Of a stretch of 23,319 nucleotides of DNA, positions 6,361-16,456 are shown in pieces. Under the pieces are notes generated by a model, which saw only the letters and a list, made by a program, of their open reading frames with translations, was not told the DNA's origin and ran no database searches. Location of the stretch: assembly GCA_046566185.1 (NCBI GenBank), contig JBKHXE010000106.1:1-23319 (forward strand). The letters are read 5' to 3'. A program made the translations under genes and the position numbers. How positions within the stretch are numbered: position 1 is the stretch's first letter; the number at the start of each line of letters is the position of its first letter. The stretch is from SCSIO-59966 sp046566185 (GTDB lineage Bacteria; Actinomycetota; Actinomycetes; Actinomycetales; SCSIO-59966).

Positions 6361-8565
6361 TCACGCCGCGGGGCGCAGCCAGAGGGCGCCGAGCGGCGGC
6401 ACCCGGAGCGTGACCGACGCCGGCATGCCGTGCCACGGGCGCTCCTCGGCCTCGACGCGCCCGAGGTTGCCGACGCCCGAGCCGCCGTAGCCCTCCGCGT
6501 CGGTGTTGAGCAGCTCGTCCCACTCGCCGGCGTGCGGCACGCCGACGCGGTAGCCCTCGTGCGGGTTTCCGGCGAAGTTGACGACGCACACCAGCGGGCG
6601 TCCCTCGCGGTCGCGACGCACGAACGAGAAGGTGTTGTGCTGCGTGTCGTTGGCGTCGATCCACTCGAAGCCGGCCGGGTCCGAGTCGAGCTCCCACAGC
6701 GCCGGCGACTCCCGGTAGAGCCGGTTCAGGTCCCGCACGAGCCGCTGGACGCCGGCGTGCAGCGGCTGGTCGAGCAGCCACCAGTCCAGGCTGCGGGACT
6801 CCGACCACTCGGCCTCCTGGCCGATCTCGGCGCCCATGAAGAGCAGCTGCTTGCCGGGGTGCGCCCACATGTAGGCGAGGAAGGCCCGCAGGTTCGCCAG
6901 CTGCTGCCAGCGGTCGCCGGGCATCTTGCGCAGCAGCGACCCCTTGCCGTGCACGACCTCGTCGTGGCTGATCGGCAGCACGAAGTTCTCGCTGAACGCG
7001 TACATCAGCGAGAACGTCATCCGGTGGTGGTGGTACTGGCGGTGAACCGGGTCCTCGCGCACGTAGCTGAGCGAGTCGTTCATCCAGCCCATGTTCCACT
7101 TCATGCCGAAGCCGAGGCCGCCCAGGTGCGTCGGGCGCGTGACGCCCGGCCAGGCCGTCGACTCCTCGGCGATGGTGACGATGCCGGGCACCCGCTTGTA
7201 GGCGGTCGCGTTGACCTCCTGCAGGAAGTCGATCGCCTCGAGGTGCTCGCGCCCGCCGTAGCGGTTGGGCACCCACTGGTCGCCTTCGCGCGAGTAGTCG
7301 AGGTAGAGCATCGAGGCGACGGCGTCCACGCGCAGGCCGTCGATGTGGAACTCCTCCAGCCAGTACAGCGCGTTCGCGACGAGGAAGTTGCGGACCTCGC
7401 GGCGGCCGAAGTCGAAGACCAGCGTGCCCCAGTCGGGGTGCTCGCCCTTGCGCGGGTCCGGGTACTCGTAGAGCGGCTCGCCGTCGAAGCGGGCCAGCGC
7501 CCAGGCGTCCTTGGGGAAGTGCGCAGGCACCCAGTCGACGATGACGCCGATGCCGGCCTGGTGCAGCCGGTCGACGAGGTAGCGGAAGTCGTCCGGGTGG
7601 CCGAACCGCGCCGTCGGCGCGTAGTAGCCGGTCACCTGGTAGCCCCACGACCCGCCGAACGGGTGCTCGGCCACCGGCATGAGCTCCACGTGGGTGAAGC
7701 CGTTGTCGCCGACGTAGTCGACGAGCTCCTCGGCGAGCTGGCGGTAGGTGAGCCCGACCCGCCACGAGCCGAGGTGCACCTCGTACACGCTCATCGGGCC
7801 GTTGTGCGGGTCGGTGGCCGCACGGCGGGCCAGCCACGCGTCGTCCCCCCACTCGTACTGCGACTCGACGACCATGGACGCCGTCGACGGCGGCACCTCG
7901 GTGCCCTGGGCCATCGGGTCGGCCTTCTGGCGCCAGTGCCCGTCACGGCCGAGGATCTCGAACTTGTAGCGCGTGCCGGCGCCGACGCCCGGCACGAACA
8001 GCTCCCAGACGCCGGCCGAGCCGAGCGACCGCATCGCGTGGTGGCGGCCGTCCCAGTGGTTGAAGTCCGCGACGACGCGCACGGCGCGGGCGTTGGGGGC
8101 CCAGACGGCGAACGAGGTGCCGGTGACGTCGCCCATCGGGCCGGAGTAGCGACGCACGTGCGCGCCGAGCACCGTCCACAGCTCCTCGTGCCGGCCCTCG
8201 CCGATGAGGTGCAGGTCGATCTCGCCGAGCGTGGGCAGGAAGCGGTAGGGGTCGTCGAGCAGCGCCGGCGGGTGGTCGGCGTAGGTGACCTCGAGCCGGT
8301 AGTCCGGCACCTCGTCGACGTCGAGCACGCCGACCCAGACCCCTTCGAGCTCGTGCTGGAGCGGCGTGCGCCCGTCGGCGGTGACGACGACGACGGACTC
8401 GGCCAGCGGCCGCAGGGTGCGCACGGTCACGCCGCGGTCGTGCACGTGCGCCCCCAGCACGTCGTGCGGGAGCGCGGAGGAGCCGGTGGCCACGCGGTGC
8501 AACTCGTCCGCGGACACCGGACGCACCGGCGGGGTGGTCGTGGCGGGTCGTGTGACGTCAGCCAT
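6361..8565 (-). CDS. glgB: 1,4-alpha-glucan branching enzyme
   Basis: This 734-residue GH13 enzyme cuts an alpha-1,4 chain and re-attaches it in alpha-1,6 linkage, producing branched glycogen. A first N-terminal beta domain (about 20-130) precedes the CBM48-type module (about 140-235) and the catalytic barrel. The catalytic residues match E. coli GlgB D405/E458/D526 in order and spacing: nucleophile D414 (DGLRVDAVASML), acid/base E467 (TIAEEST) and D535 (SHDEVVHGKGS). I chose the ATG at 8565 rather than the TTG at 8601, because a -10 hexamer lies 7 bases before that ATG and the longer form would add a sequence unlike the family. It is last in the glgE operon, 48 bases after mak, and appears to have its own promoter in that gap. 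It acts on the polymer made by GlgE. Confidence 0.97.
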   Translation of the reverse strand: MADVTRPATTTPPVRPVSADELHRVATGSSALPHDVLGAHVHDRGVTVRTLRPLAESVVVVTADGRTPLQHELEGVWVGVLDVDEVPDYRLEVTYADHPPALLDDPYRFLPTLGEIDLHLIGEGRHEELWTVLGAHVRRYSGPMGDVTGTSFAVWAPNARAVRVVADFNHWDGRHHAMRSLGSAGVWELFVPGVGAGTRYKFEILGRDGHWRQKADPMAQGTEVPPSTASMVVESQYEWGDDAWLARRAATDPHNGPMSVYEVHLGSWRVGLTYRQLAEELVDYVGDNGFTHVELMPVAEHPFGGSWGYQVTGYYAPTARFGHPDDFRYLVDRLHQAGIGVIVDWVPAHFPKDAWALARFDGEPLYEYPDPRKGEHPDWGTLVFDFGRREVRNFLVANALYWLEEFHIDGLRVDAVASMLYLDYSREGDQWVPNRYGGREHLEAIDFLQEVNATAYKRVPGIVTIAEESTAWPGVTRPTHLGGLGFGMKWNMGWMNDSLSYVREDPVHRQYHHHRMTFSLMYAFSENFVLPISHDEVVHGKGSLLRKMPGDRWQQLANLRAFLAYMWAHPGKQLLFMGAEIGQEAEWSESRSLDWWLLDQPLHAGVQRLVRDLNRLYRESPALWELDSDPAGFEWIDANDTQHNTFSFVRRDREGRPLVCVVNFAGNPHEGYRVGVPHAGEWDELLNTDAEGYGGSGVGNLGRVEAEERPWHGMPASVTLRVPPLGALWLRPAA

Positions 8566-8572
8566 GCGCGCC

Positions 8573-8601
8573 AGTCTGTCGGTCCCGGGTCGGTGGGGCA
8601 A
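8573..8601 (-). promoter_or_regulatory. Internal leaderless promoter of glgB
   Basis: On the minus strand TTGCCC (8601-8596), exactly 17 bases, then CAGACT (8578-8573) give a well-spaced -35/-10 pair. The glgB ATG follows 7 bases later with no ribosome site. The whole promoter fits in the 48-base gap after mak, so glgB could be expressed without the rest of the operon. Confidence 0.5.
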
Positions 8602-8613
8602 CGAGACGCCGGA

Positions 8614-9944
8614 TCAGCCCACGATGCGGGCGACGGCGTGCAGCGGGACGTCGATCCACGCGGGCCGGTTGCGGCTCTCGTACACCACCTCGTAGAGCGC
8701 CTTGTCCAGCTCGAGGGCCGCCAGCAGGCTGCCCTGCTCGCGCGGGTCGTGGCCCGAGGAGGACGCGTAGCCGGCGCAGAACGCGTCGCGGGCCGCCTGC
8801 GCCCAGGCGTCGGCGGCCCGCTCGGTCGCGGGGTCGTCGGCGCCGACGGTGACGTGCCGGGCCGCGTAGTCGAACGAGCGCAGCATCCCGGCGACGTCGC
8901 GCAGGGCCAGGTCGGGCAGGGTGCGCTCCGACAGCGGGCGGAGCGGCTCGCCCTCGAAGTCGAGCAGCACCCAGCCGCGGTCGGGGGAGTGCAGCACCTG
9001 ACCGAGGTGGTAGTCGCCGTGCACCCGCTGCAGGGGCGGCAGGTCGTCGAGGCGCGCCAGGGCGTCGGCGTGCGCCGTCAGGGCCGGACCGAAGCGGTCG
9101 AGGGCGTCCGTGGACCGGCGGGCCCACGCCACCCTCTGCTGCAGGCCCTCCACCAGGGCTCGGCGGCGGCTCTCGTCGACCGGGGTGGTGCCGAAGGCGT
9201 CCGCCAGGGCCAGGTGAACCGCCGCGGTGGCCTCGCCCAGCCCGTGGGCCTGCGCGGAGAAGTCCTGTCCCGCCTCGACGGCGACGACGGCCTCGCGCCA
9301 GGCGTCCTGGCTGCCCGCCATGAACTCGGTGGCCACCGCGAGGTGACCGATCACCTCGTCGCCGGCGTCCGGGGTCCAGCTGCCCTCGAGCCAGCCGACG
9401 ACCGCCGGCACCTGCCGGCAGCCGGCCTCGGACAGAGCGCTCAGCACCTCGACGTCCGGGTTCGCGCCGGGGTGCAGGGTGCGGAAGAGCTTGACGATGA
9501 GCGGGCTCGCCGACCCCGGGTCGACGACGATGCTGGTGTTCGACTGCTCGCCGGACAGGACTCTGGAGACCAGGGGGCCGTCCGGCACGCGCCGCCCGGG
9601 TGCCGTCACCAGCGACCTGAGCAGGGCCTCGACGAAGACCGGGTCGTGCGGCGCGTCGTAGACCCAGCGCCGACCCAGCTCGGAGTGCTCGGTCTCGCCG
9701 ACGAGGGCGTGCTCGGCGCCCTCCAGCGGGGCCGGCCGGAAGGTCAGCGGCACCTGGACGACGTCGGTGCGGTCGCCGGAGTCGAGCGCCACGAGGTGCA
9801 CCTCGACGCCGACCTCACCCGCCGGGTCGGCGAGGCGCATCCCGCCGACGCGGTTGAGGGCCACGCCGCGGCCCTTGGCCGGGTACCAGCGCTGCGCCGG
9901 CATCCACCGGTGCAGCATGTCCGGGATCGTCGGTGACACGGTGC

Positions 9945-9948
<4 letters not shown>
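8614..9948 (-). CDS. mak: Maltokinase (Mak/Pep2)
   Basis: The enzyme phosphorylates maltose with ATP to give alpha-maltose-1-phosphate, the substrate of GlgE. It has 444 residues, close to Mycobacterium maltokinases (about 455). The fold is that of aminoglycoside-phosphotransferase-like kinases: a nucleotide-binding loop region GEQSNTSIVV (133-142), the lysine of IVKLFR (K153), the catalytic loop V309-H310-G311-D312-Y313-H314 with Q317, and the metal-binding aspartate of LLDFEGEP (D330). The N-terminal cap contains RWYPAKGR (20-27). The start is the GTG at 9948, which overlaps the treS stop as GTGA, so it is translated by coupling. In some actinobacteria TreS and this kinase are fused; here they are separate. 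TreS and Mak often form a complex, which the coupling would favour. Confidence 0.94.
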
Positions 9949-11642
<1,694 letters not shown>

Positions 11643-13721
11643 TCACAGTCTCCTGACGTGGACGACGTGCGCCGGGTGCTCGGGGTCGAGGCGGACGTAC
11701 ACGTGCTCGCCCCAGCTCCAGGTCTGCTCGCCGAGCAGGTCGTGCGCGACGAAGGTGTCCTGCCAGTCCAGGCCGAGGGCCGGCATGTCGAGGTGCATCA
11801 TCGTCTCGCGCGTCGAGTGCGGGTCGAGCAGGACGACGGTGAGCACCGTGTCCTCCACCCCGGTGGGGGAGTGCTCGGCCGGCACGCGGCGTGAGTACGC
11901 CAGGATCTGGTCGTCGTCGGTGCGGTGCACCACCGCCCCACGGAGGCGCTGCAGGGCTGGGTGCGCACGGCGGATCGCGTTGAGTCGGGTGAGCAGCGGC
12001 GCCAGGCTGCGGCCCTGCTCGAGCGCGCCGGCCCAGTCGCGCGGCTTGAACTCGTACTTCTCGTTGTCGATCTGCTCCTCCGCCCCGGGCCGGGCGACGT
12101 TCTCGACGAGCTCGTACCCCGAGTAGATGCCCCAGGTGGGCACCATCGTCGCCGCCAGGACGGCGCGCAGCCGGAAGGCCCCCGGCCCGCCGTACTGCAT
12201 GTAGGGCGTGAGGATGTCGTGCGTCGTCGGCCAGAAGCTCGGCCGCATGTAGTCGGCGGTCTCGTGCGACAGCTCGGTGAGGTAGTCGGCCAGCTCCGAC
12301 TTCGAGTGCCGCCAGGTGAAGTACGTGTAGGACTGGTGGAACCCGACCTTCGCCAGGGTGCGCATCATCGCCGGCCGCGTGAACGCCTCGGAGAGGAAGA
12401 CGATCTCGGGGTGCCGGTCGTTGACCTCGCGGATCAGCCACTCCCAGAACTCGACCGGCTTGGTGTGGGGGTTGTCGACGCGGAAGAGCGTCACCCCGTG
12501 CTCGACCCACAGCAGGACGACGCGCAGCACCTCGGCGTAGATACCCGCCGGGTCGTTGTCGAAGTTCAGCGGGTAGATGTCCTGGTACTTCTTCGGCGGG
12601 TTCTCCGCGTAGGCGATCGAGCCGTCGGCGCGGGTGGTGAACCACTCGGGGTGCTGGGTGACCCAGGGGTGGTCCGGCGAGCACTGCAGTGCGAGGTCCA
12701 GCGCGACCTCCAGCCCGAGCTCGCGCGCCCTCGCGACGAAGGCGTCGAAGTCGTCGAAGGTGCCCAGCGTCGGCTCGATGGCGTCGTGCCCGCCCTCGGC
12801 GCCGCCGATCGCGTACGGCGAGCCGGGGTCACCCGGCTGGGGGTCGAGAGTGTTGTTGCGGCCCTTGCGGTTCGTCCGGCCGATGGGGTGGACGGGCGTG
12901 AGGTAGACGACGTCGAAGCCCATGTCGGCGATGGCCGGCAGCCGCTCGGCGGCCGTCCGCAGCGTGCCGGACCGCCACTGGCCGGTCTGCGGGTCGCGGG
13001 TCGCGCCCTCGGAGCGGGGGAACATCTCGTACCAGGAGCCGACCAGGGCGCGTTCGCGCTGAACCCGCAGCACGTGGGTGTCGCTCGACGTGACCAGCTC
13101 GCGCAGCGGCGTCCGGGCCAGCGTGGCGTGCACCTCCGGCGAGGTGCCGGCGGCCAGGCGTGCCTGTGCGGGGCGGCCCGTGTCGCGCAGCCCGACGACA
13201 GCGGCGCGCAGGACCTCGCGGCCCCGCTCGTCGTGCCCGGGCTCGTTCGCCGCCCGCTCCAGCAGGAGCGCGCCCTCGACGAGCATGAGCTCGGTGTCGA
13301 CGTCCGCGGCCACCTTGATGAGGGCGTCGTGCTCCCACGTGCCGAAGGGGTCGCTCCACCCCTCGACGCGGAACGTCCAGTCGCCTTCGACGTCCGGCAC
13401 GACGTACGCCCGCCACCGGTCGGTGCCGGGCTGGGTCATCGTCATCCGCACCCGGGTGTGCTCGGTGCCGTCCGGCCGGACGAGGACGGTGGTCGCCGCG
13501 ACGGCGTCGTGTCCCTCGCGGAAGACCGTGGCCGTCACGGGCACGGCCTCCCCGACGACGCAGCGGGCCGGCCAGCGACCGCCGTCCACCACGGGGTCGA
13601 CGGCCAGCACGGGAATGCGGCCCACGCGCGTTCCGGCGGCGGGGTGGCCGGGCGTCGTGGTGGGGGGAGGAGCAGGGGCCGGGGCCGGGCGGGAGCCGGG
13701 GGCTGTGCGGGCGTCGCTCAC
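11643..13721 (-). CDS. glgE: Alpha-1,4-glucan:maltose-1-phosphate maltosyltransferase
   Basis: GlgE transfers maltose from maltose-1-phosphate to the end of an alpha-1,4-glucan, releasing phosphate. It is the polymerase of the trehalose-to-glycogen route. The protein has 692 residues from the GTG at 13721, close to the Streptomyces and Mycobacterium enzymes (675-701). Diagnostic motifs are NPPKKYQDIYPLNFDND (374-390), nucleophile D416 (FRVDNPHTKP), acid/base E445 (FLSEAFTRP) and D502 (PTTHDIL). The spacings equal those of Streptomyces GlgE (D394/E423/D480). Residues 1-27 form a Pro/Ala-rich, probably disordered extension. The GTG at 13721 was preferred to the upstream frame opening at 13775 because TAGGTT lies 7 bases before it. 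It is the first gene of glgE-treS-mak-glgB. Loss of its product is known to cause toxic maltose-1-phosphate build-up in mycobacteria. Confidence 0.97.
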   Translation of the reverse strand: MSDARTAPGSRPAPAPAPPPTTTPGHPAAGTRVGRIPVLAVDPVVDGGRWPARCVVGEAVPVTATVFREGHDAVAATTVLVRPDGTEHTRVRMTMTQPGTDRWRAYVVPDVEGDWTFRVEGWSDPFGTWEHDALIKVAADVDTELMLVEGALLLERAANEPGHDERGREVLRAAVVGLRDTGRPAQARLAAGTSPEVHATLARTPLRELVTSSDTHVLRVQRERALVGSWYEMFPRSEGATRDPQTGQWRSGTLRTAAERLPAIADMGFDVVYLTPVHPIGRTNRKGRNNTLDPQPGDPGSPYAIGGAEGGHDAIEPTLGTFDDFDAFVARARELGLEVALDLALQCSPDHPWVTQHPEWFTTRADGSIAYAENPPKKYQDIYPLNFDNDPAGIYAEVLRVVLLWVEHGVTLFRVDNPHTKPVEFWEWLIREVNDRHPEIVFLSEAFTRPAMMRTLAKVGFHQSYTYFTWRHSKSELADYLTELSHETADYMRPSFWPTTHDILTPYMQYGGPGAFRLRAVLAATMVPTWGIYSGYELVENVARPGAEEQIDNEKYEFKPRDWAGALEQGRSLAPLLTRLNAIRRAHPALQRLRGAVVHRTDDDQILAYSRRVPAEHSPTGVEDTVLTVVLLDPHSTRETMMHLDMPALGLDWQDTFVAHDLLGEQTWSWGEHVYVRLDPEHPAHVVHVRRL

Positions 13722-13728
13722 CCGCCCG

Positions 13729-13734
13729 AACCTA
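13729..13734 (-). promoter_or_regulatory. -10 hexamer TAGGTT of the glgE operon
   Basis: On the minus strand TAGGTT ends 7 bases before the glgE GTG, with no ribosome site between them, so the operon mRNA is probably leaderless. I see no convincing -35 at 16-18 bases. The 167-base gap 13722-13888 holds this promoter, an inverted repeat and the glgP promoter. Confidence 0.5.
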
Positions 13735-13804
13735 CCGAGGTCAGGGCACGGACGGCATCCCCACTCCTCGCGCACCCGGCCGGTCTCGGCCCGCCGCCGC
13801 GACG

Positions 13805-13828
13805 CTCGGTGAAAAATCTTGCACCGAG
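13805..13828. promoter_or_regulatory. 24-bp inverted repeat between glgE and glgP (candidate operator)
   Basis: Perfect 7-bp arms CTCGGTG (13805-13811) and CACCGAG (13822-13828) flank a 10-base A/T-rich centre, AAAAATCTTG. The A-run stands out in this GC-rich DNA. One turn-and-a-half dyads of this kind are typical of dimeric repressors. It lies about 70 bases from the glgE -10 and 47 bases upstream of the glgP -10, so it could serve either or both divergent genes. The regulator is unknown. Confidence 0.45.
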
Positions 13829-13874
13829 GGAAACCGGCCGGCAGTCCCCGGCGTGTCGTCCCTCCGATCGGGCG

Positions 13875-13880
13875 TACCCT
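13875..13880 (+). promoter_or_regulatory. -10 hexamer TACCCT of glgP
   Basis: TACCCT fits TANNNT and ends 8 bases before the GTG at 13889. No ribosome site precedes that GTG, which supports a leaderless or nearly leaderless transcript and this start codon. No clear -35 is seen. Confidence 0.5.
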
Positions 13881-13888
13881 GCGCCGCT

Positions 13889-16447
13889 GTGAGAGCGATC
13901 CGACGGTTCACCGTCCGCACCGTGCTACCCCAGCGCATCGAGGCGCTCGGCGAGCTGGCCCTGAACCTGCGGTGGTCGTGGCACCACCCCACCCAGGACC
14001 TGTTCGCGCAGATCGACCCCCAGAGCTGGGACGCCGCCCGCCACGACCCCGTGGCCCTGCTCGGCGACCTGCCGCCCGAGCGGCTCGAGGAGCTCGCGAA
14101 CGACCCCGCCTTCGTCGCGCGGGTGGAGGCGGCGGCGGCCGACCTGCACGGGTACCTCACCGAGTCGCTGTGGTACCAGCAGCTCGACGACGACCGTCCG
14201 CGGTCCATCGCGTACTTCTCGCCCGAGTACGGCATCACCTCCGTGCTGCCCCAGTACTCAGGCGGTCTGGGCATCCTGGCCGGCGACCACCTCAAGAGCG
14301 CCTCCGACCTCGGCGTCCCGGTCGTCGGTGTCGGGTTGCTCTACAAGAGCGGCTACTTCAAGCAGGCGCTGACGCGTGACGGCTGGCAGACCGAGACCTA
14401 CCCGGTGCTCGACCCCGACGGGCTGCCGCTCACCCTCCTGCGCGAGCCGGACGGCACGCCGTGCGAGATCACCGTCGAGCTGCCCGGCGGCAGGCGGCTC
14501 GTCGCCCACCTCTGGAAGGCCGACGTCGGCCGGGTGCCGCTGCTGCTGCTCGACTCCGACGTCCCCGGCAACGACGAGGCCGCCCGCAGCGTGACCGACC
14601 GTCTCTACGGCGGTGGCGGCGAGCACCGGCTGCAGCAGGAGATGCTGCTGGGCATCGGCGGCGTGCGCGCCCTGCGCCTGTGGTCCCGCCTCACCGGGGC
14701 GCCGCCGCCCGAGGTGTTCCACACGAACGAGGGCCACGCGGGCTTCCTCGGCCTGGAGCGCATCCGCGAGCTGATGGACGCCGGCCTGTCGTTCGACGCG
14801 GCACTCGAGGCCGGGCGCGCGGCGACGGTGTTCACCACGCACACGCCGGTGCCCGCCGGCATCGACCGGTTCGGCCGCGACCAGGTGGCGCTGTACCTCG
14901 GCGACTCCGACGTGCTCGCCGGCGTCCCGATCGACCGCATCCTGGCGCTCGGCGCCGAGGACTACGCCGGGGGCGACCCGACCGTCTTCAACATGGCCGT
15001 GATGGGGCTTCGCCTGGCGCAGCGCGCCAACGGTGTCTCCCGGCTGCACGGCGAGGTCAGCCGCGGCATGTTCGACGGGCTCTGGCCGGGCTTCGACCAC
15101 TCCGAGGTGCCGATCACGTCGATCACCAACGGCGTGCACGCGCCGACCTGGGTCGACCGCCGGGTCACCGAGCTGGCCGAGAAGCACCTCGGCGGGCAGG
15201 CGACCCCGAAGGCGTTCGAGCACGTCGACGACGTCCCGGCCGACGCGATCTGGGCCGTGCGACGCGAGATGCGCGAGCAGCTGGTGCTCGACGCGCGCCA
15301 GCGGGTGCGTGACTCGTGGCGCAAGCGCGGTGCCACGGCGGCCGAGCTCGGCTGGGTCGACGACGTCCTGGACCCCGACGTGCTGACGATCGGGTTCGCC
15401 CGCCGCGTGCCGACGTACAAGCGGCTGACGCTCATGCTGCGCGACCCCGAGCGGCTCAAGGCACTGCTGCTGCACCCCGAGCGCCCGGTACAGCTCGTCA
15501 TCGCCGGCAAGTCGCACCCCGCCGACGAGCAGGGCAAGCGACTCATCCAGCAGATGGTGCGGTTCGCCGACGACCCCGAGGTGCGGCACCGCATCGTCTT
15601 CCTGCCCAACTACGACATCGCCATGGCGCAGACGCTGTACCCCGGCTGCGACGTCTGGCTCAACAACCCGCTGCGCCCGCTGGAGGCCTGCGGCACGTCG
15701 GGCATGAAGGCCGCGCTGAACGGCTGCCTCAACCTGTCGATCCTCGACGGGTGGTGGAACGAGTGGTTCGACGGCGAGAACGGATGGGCGATCCCCACCG
15801 CGGACGGCGTCGACGACCCGGAGCACCGCGACGACCTCGAGGCCGTGGCGCTCTACGAGCTCATCGAGCAGCAGGTCGCGCCGCGCTTCTACGACCGTGA
15901 CGCGGCCGGACTGCCGACGCGCTGGCTCGAGATGGTCCGTCACACCCTGTCGACCCTGGGGCCGAAGGTGCTCGCGAGCCGGATGGTCTCCGACTACGTG
16001 CAGCAGCTGTACGTCCCGGCCGCGCTCGCCGGCCGAAGCCTCAACGGGCCGGACTACGCCGGTGCCGCCGCGCTGGCCGACTGGAAGGCGCGCCTGCGCG
16101 CGCAGTGGGACGCCGTGCGCGTCGACCACGTCGAGTCCAGTGGGCTCGGCGACTCGCCGCAGGTCGGGGAGGTGCTGCACGTGAACGCCTACGTCTCGCT
16201 GGGAGAGCTGCTCCCGGACGACGTCGACGTCCAGGTCGTGCACGGCCGCGTCAGTGAGAACGACGAGCTGACCAACCTGCGCACGGAGTCGCTGCGTCTC
16301 GTCGAGAGCTACGAGGGCGGACGCCACCACTTCGCCGGCGACGTCGTGCTGCGCCGCACCGGCCCCTTCGGCTACACCGTGCGGGTGCTGCCCCGGCACG
16401 AGCACCTGGCGAGCGTGGCCGAGACCGGCCTGGTCGCCAACGCCTGA
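13889..16447 (+). CDS. glgP: Alpha-glucan (glycogen/maltodextrin) phosphorylase
   Basis: GlgP removes glucose units from alpha-1,4-glucan with phosphate, yielding glucose-1-phosphate. The 852-residue protein belongs to the GT35 branch with an N-terminal DUF3417-type region (RRFTVRTVLPQRIEALGELA, then LNLRWSWHHPTQDLF), characteristic of many actinobacterial phosphorylases. The substrate region reads IAYFSPEYGITSVLPQYSGG, then LGILAGDHLKSASDLGVP. The pyridoxal-phosphate lysine is K607 in EACGTSGMKAALNG. The GTG at 13889 gives a normal N-terminus (MRAIRRFTV) and lies 8 bases after a -10 hexamer; the longer frame from 13853 would start inside the promoter. The gene is divergent from glgE and convergent with glgX, separated from glgX by 9 bases, so glucan breakdown flanks glucan synthesis. 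No truncation is seen. Confidence 0.95.
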   Translation: MRAIRRFTVRTVLPQRIEALGELALNLRWSWHHPTQDLFAQIDPQSWDAARHDPVALLGDLPPERLEELANDPAFVARVEAAAADLHGYLTESLWYQQLDDDRPRSIAYFSPEYGITSVLPQYSGGLGILAGDHLKSASDLGVPVVGVGLLYKSGYFKQALTRDGWQTETYPVLDPDGLPLTLLREPDGTPCEITVELPGGRRLVAHLWKADVGRVPLLLLDSDVPGNDEAARSVTDRLYGGGGEHRLQQEMLLGIGGVRALRLWSRLTGAPPPEVFHTNEGHAGFLGLERIRELMDAGLSFDAALEAGRAATVFTTHTPVPAGIDRFGRDQVALYLGDSDVLAGVPIDRILALGAEDYAGGDPTVFNMAVMGLRLAQRANGVSRLHGEVSRGMFDGLWPGFDHSEVPITSITNGVHAPTWVDRRVTELAEKHLGGQATPKAFEHVDDVPADAIWAVRREMREQLVLDARQRVRDSWRKRGATAAELGWVDDVLDPDVLTIGFARRVPTYKRLTLMLRDPERLKALLLHPERPVQLVIAGKSHPADEQGKRLIQQMVRFADDPEVRHRIVFLPNYDIAMAQTLYPGCDVWLNNPLRPLEACGTSGMKAALNGCLNLSILDGWWNEWFDGENGWAIPTADGVDDPEHRDDLEAVALYELIEQQVAPRFYDRDAAGLPTRWLEMVRHTLSTLGPKVLASRMVSDYVQQLYVPAALAGRSLNGPDYAGAAALADWKARLRAQWDAVRVDHVESSGLGDSPQVGEVLHVNAYVSLGELLPDDVDVQVVHGRVSENDELTNLRTESLRLVESYEGGRHHFAGDVVLRRTGPFGYTVRVLPRHEHLASVAETGLVANA

Positions 16448-16456
16448 CGGCCGAGG

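Noticed and set aside
8563..8601. An upstream TTG start for glgB adding 12 residues.
   Set aside because: The extra residues have no family similarity, and a well-spaced promoter with its -10 7 bases from the ATG at 8565 lies within that stretch.
6430..9936. A plus-strand open frame of more than 1100 codons opposite glgB and mak.
   Set aside because: It is opposite two fully diagnostic enzymes, has shadow-type composition and no recognisable motif.
13719..13775. A longer GlgE start at 13775 (18 extra residues).
   Set aside because: It would place the TAGGTT -10 hexamer inside the coding region, and the extra sequence is Cys/Arg-rich and unlike GlgE N-termini.
13853..13891. A longer GlgP start at 13853.
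   Set aside because: The added 12 residues cover the TACCCT promoter hexamer, while the GTG at 13889 gives the typical N-terminus.
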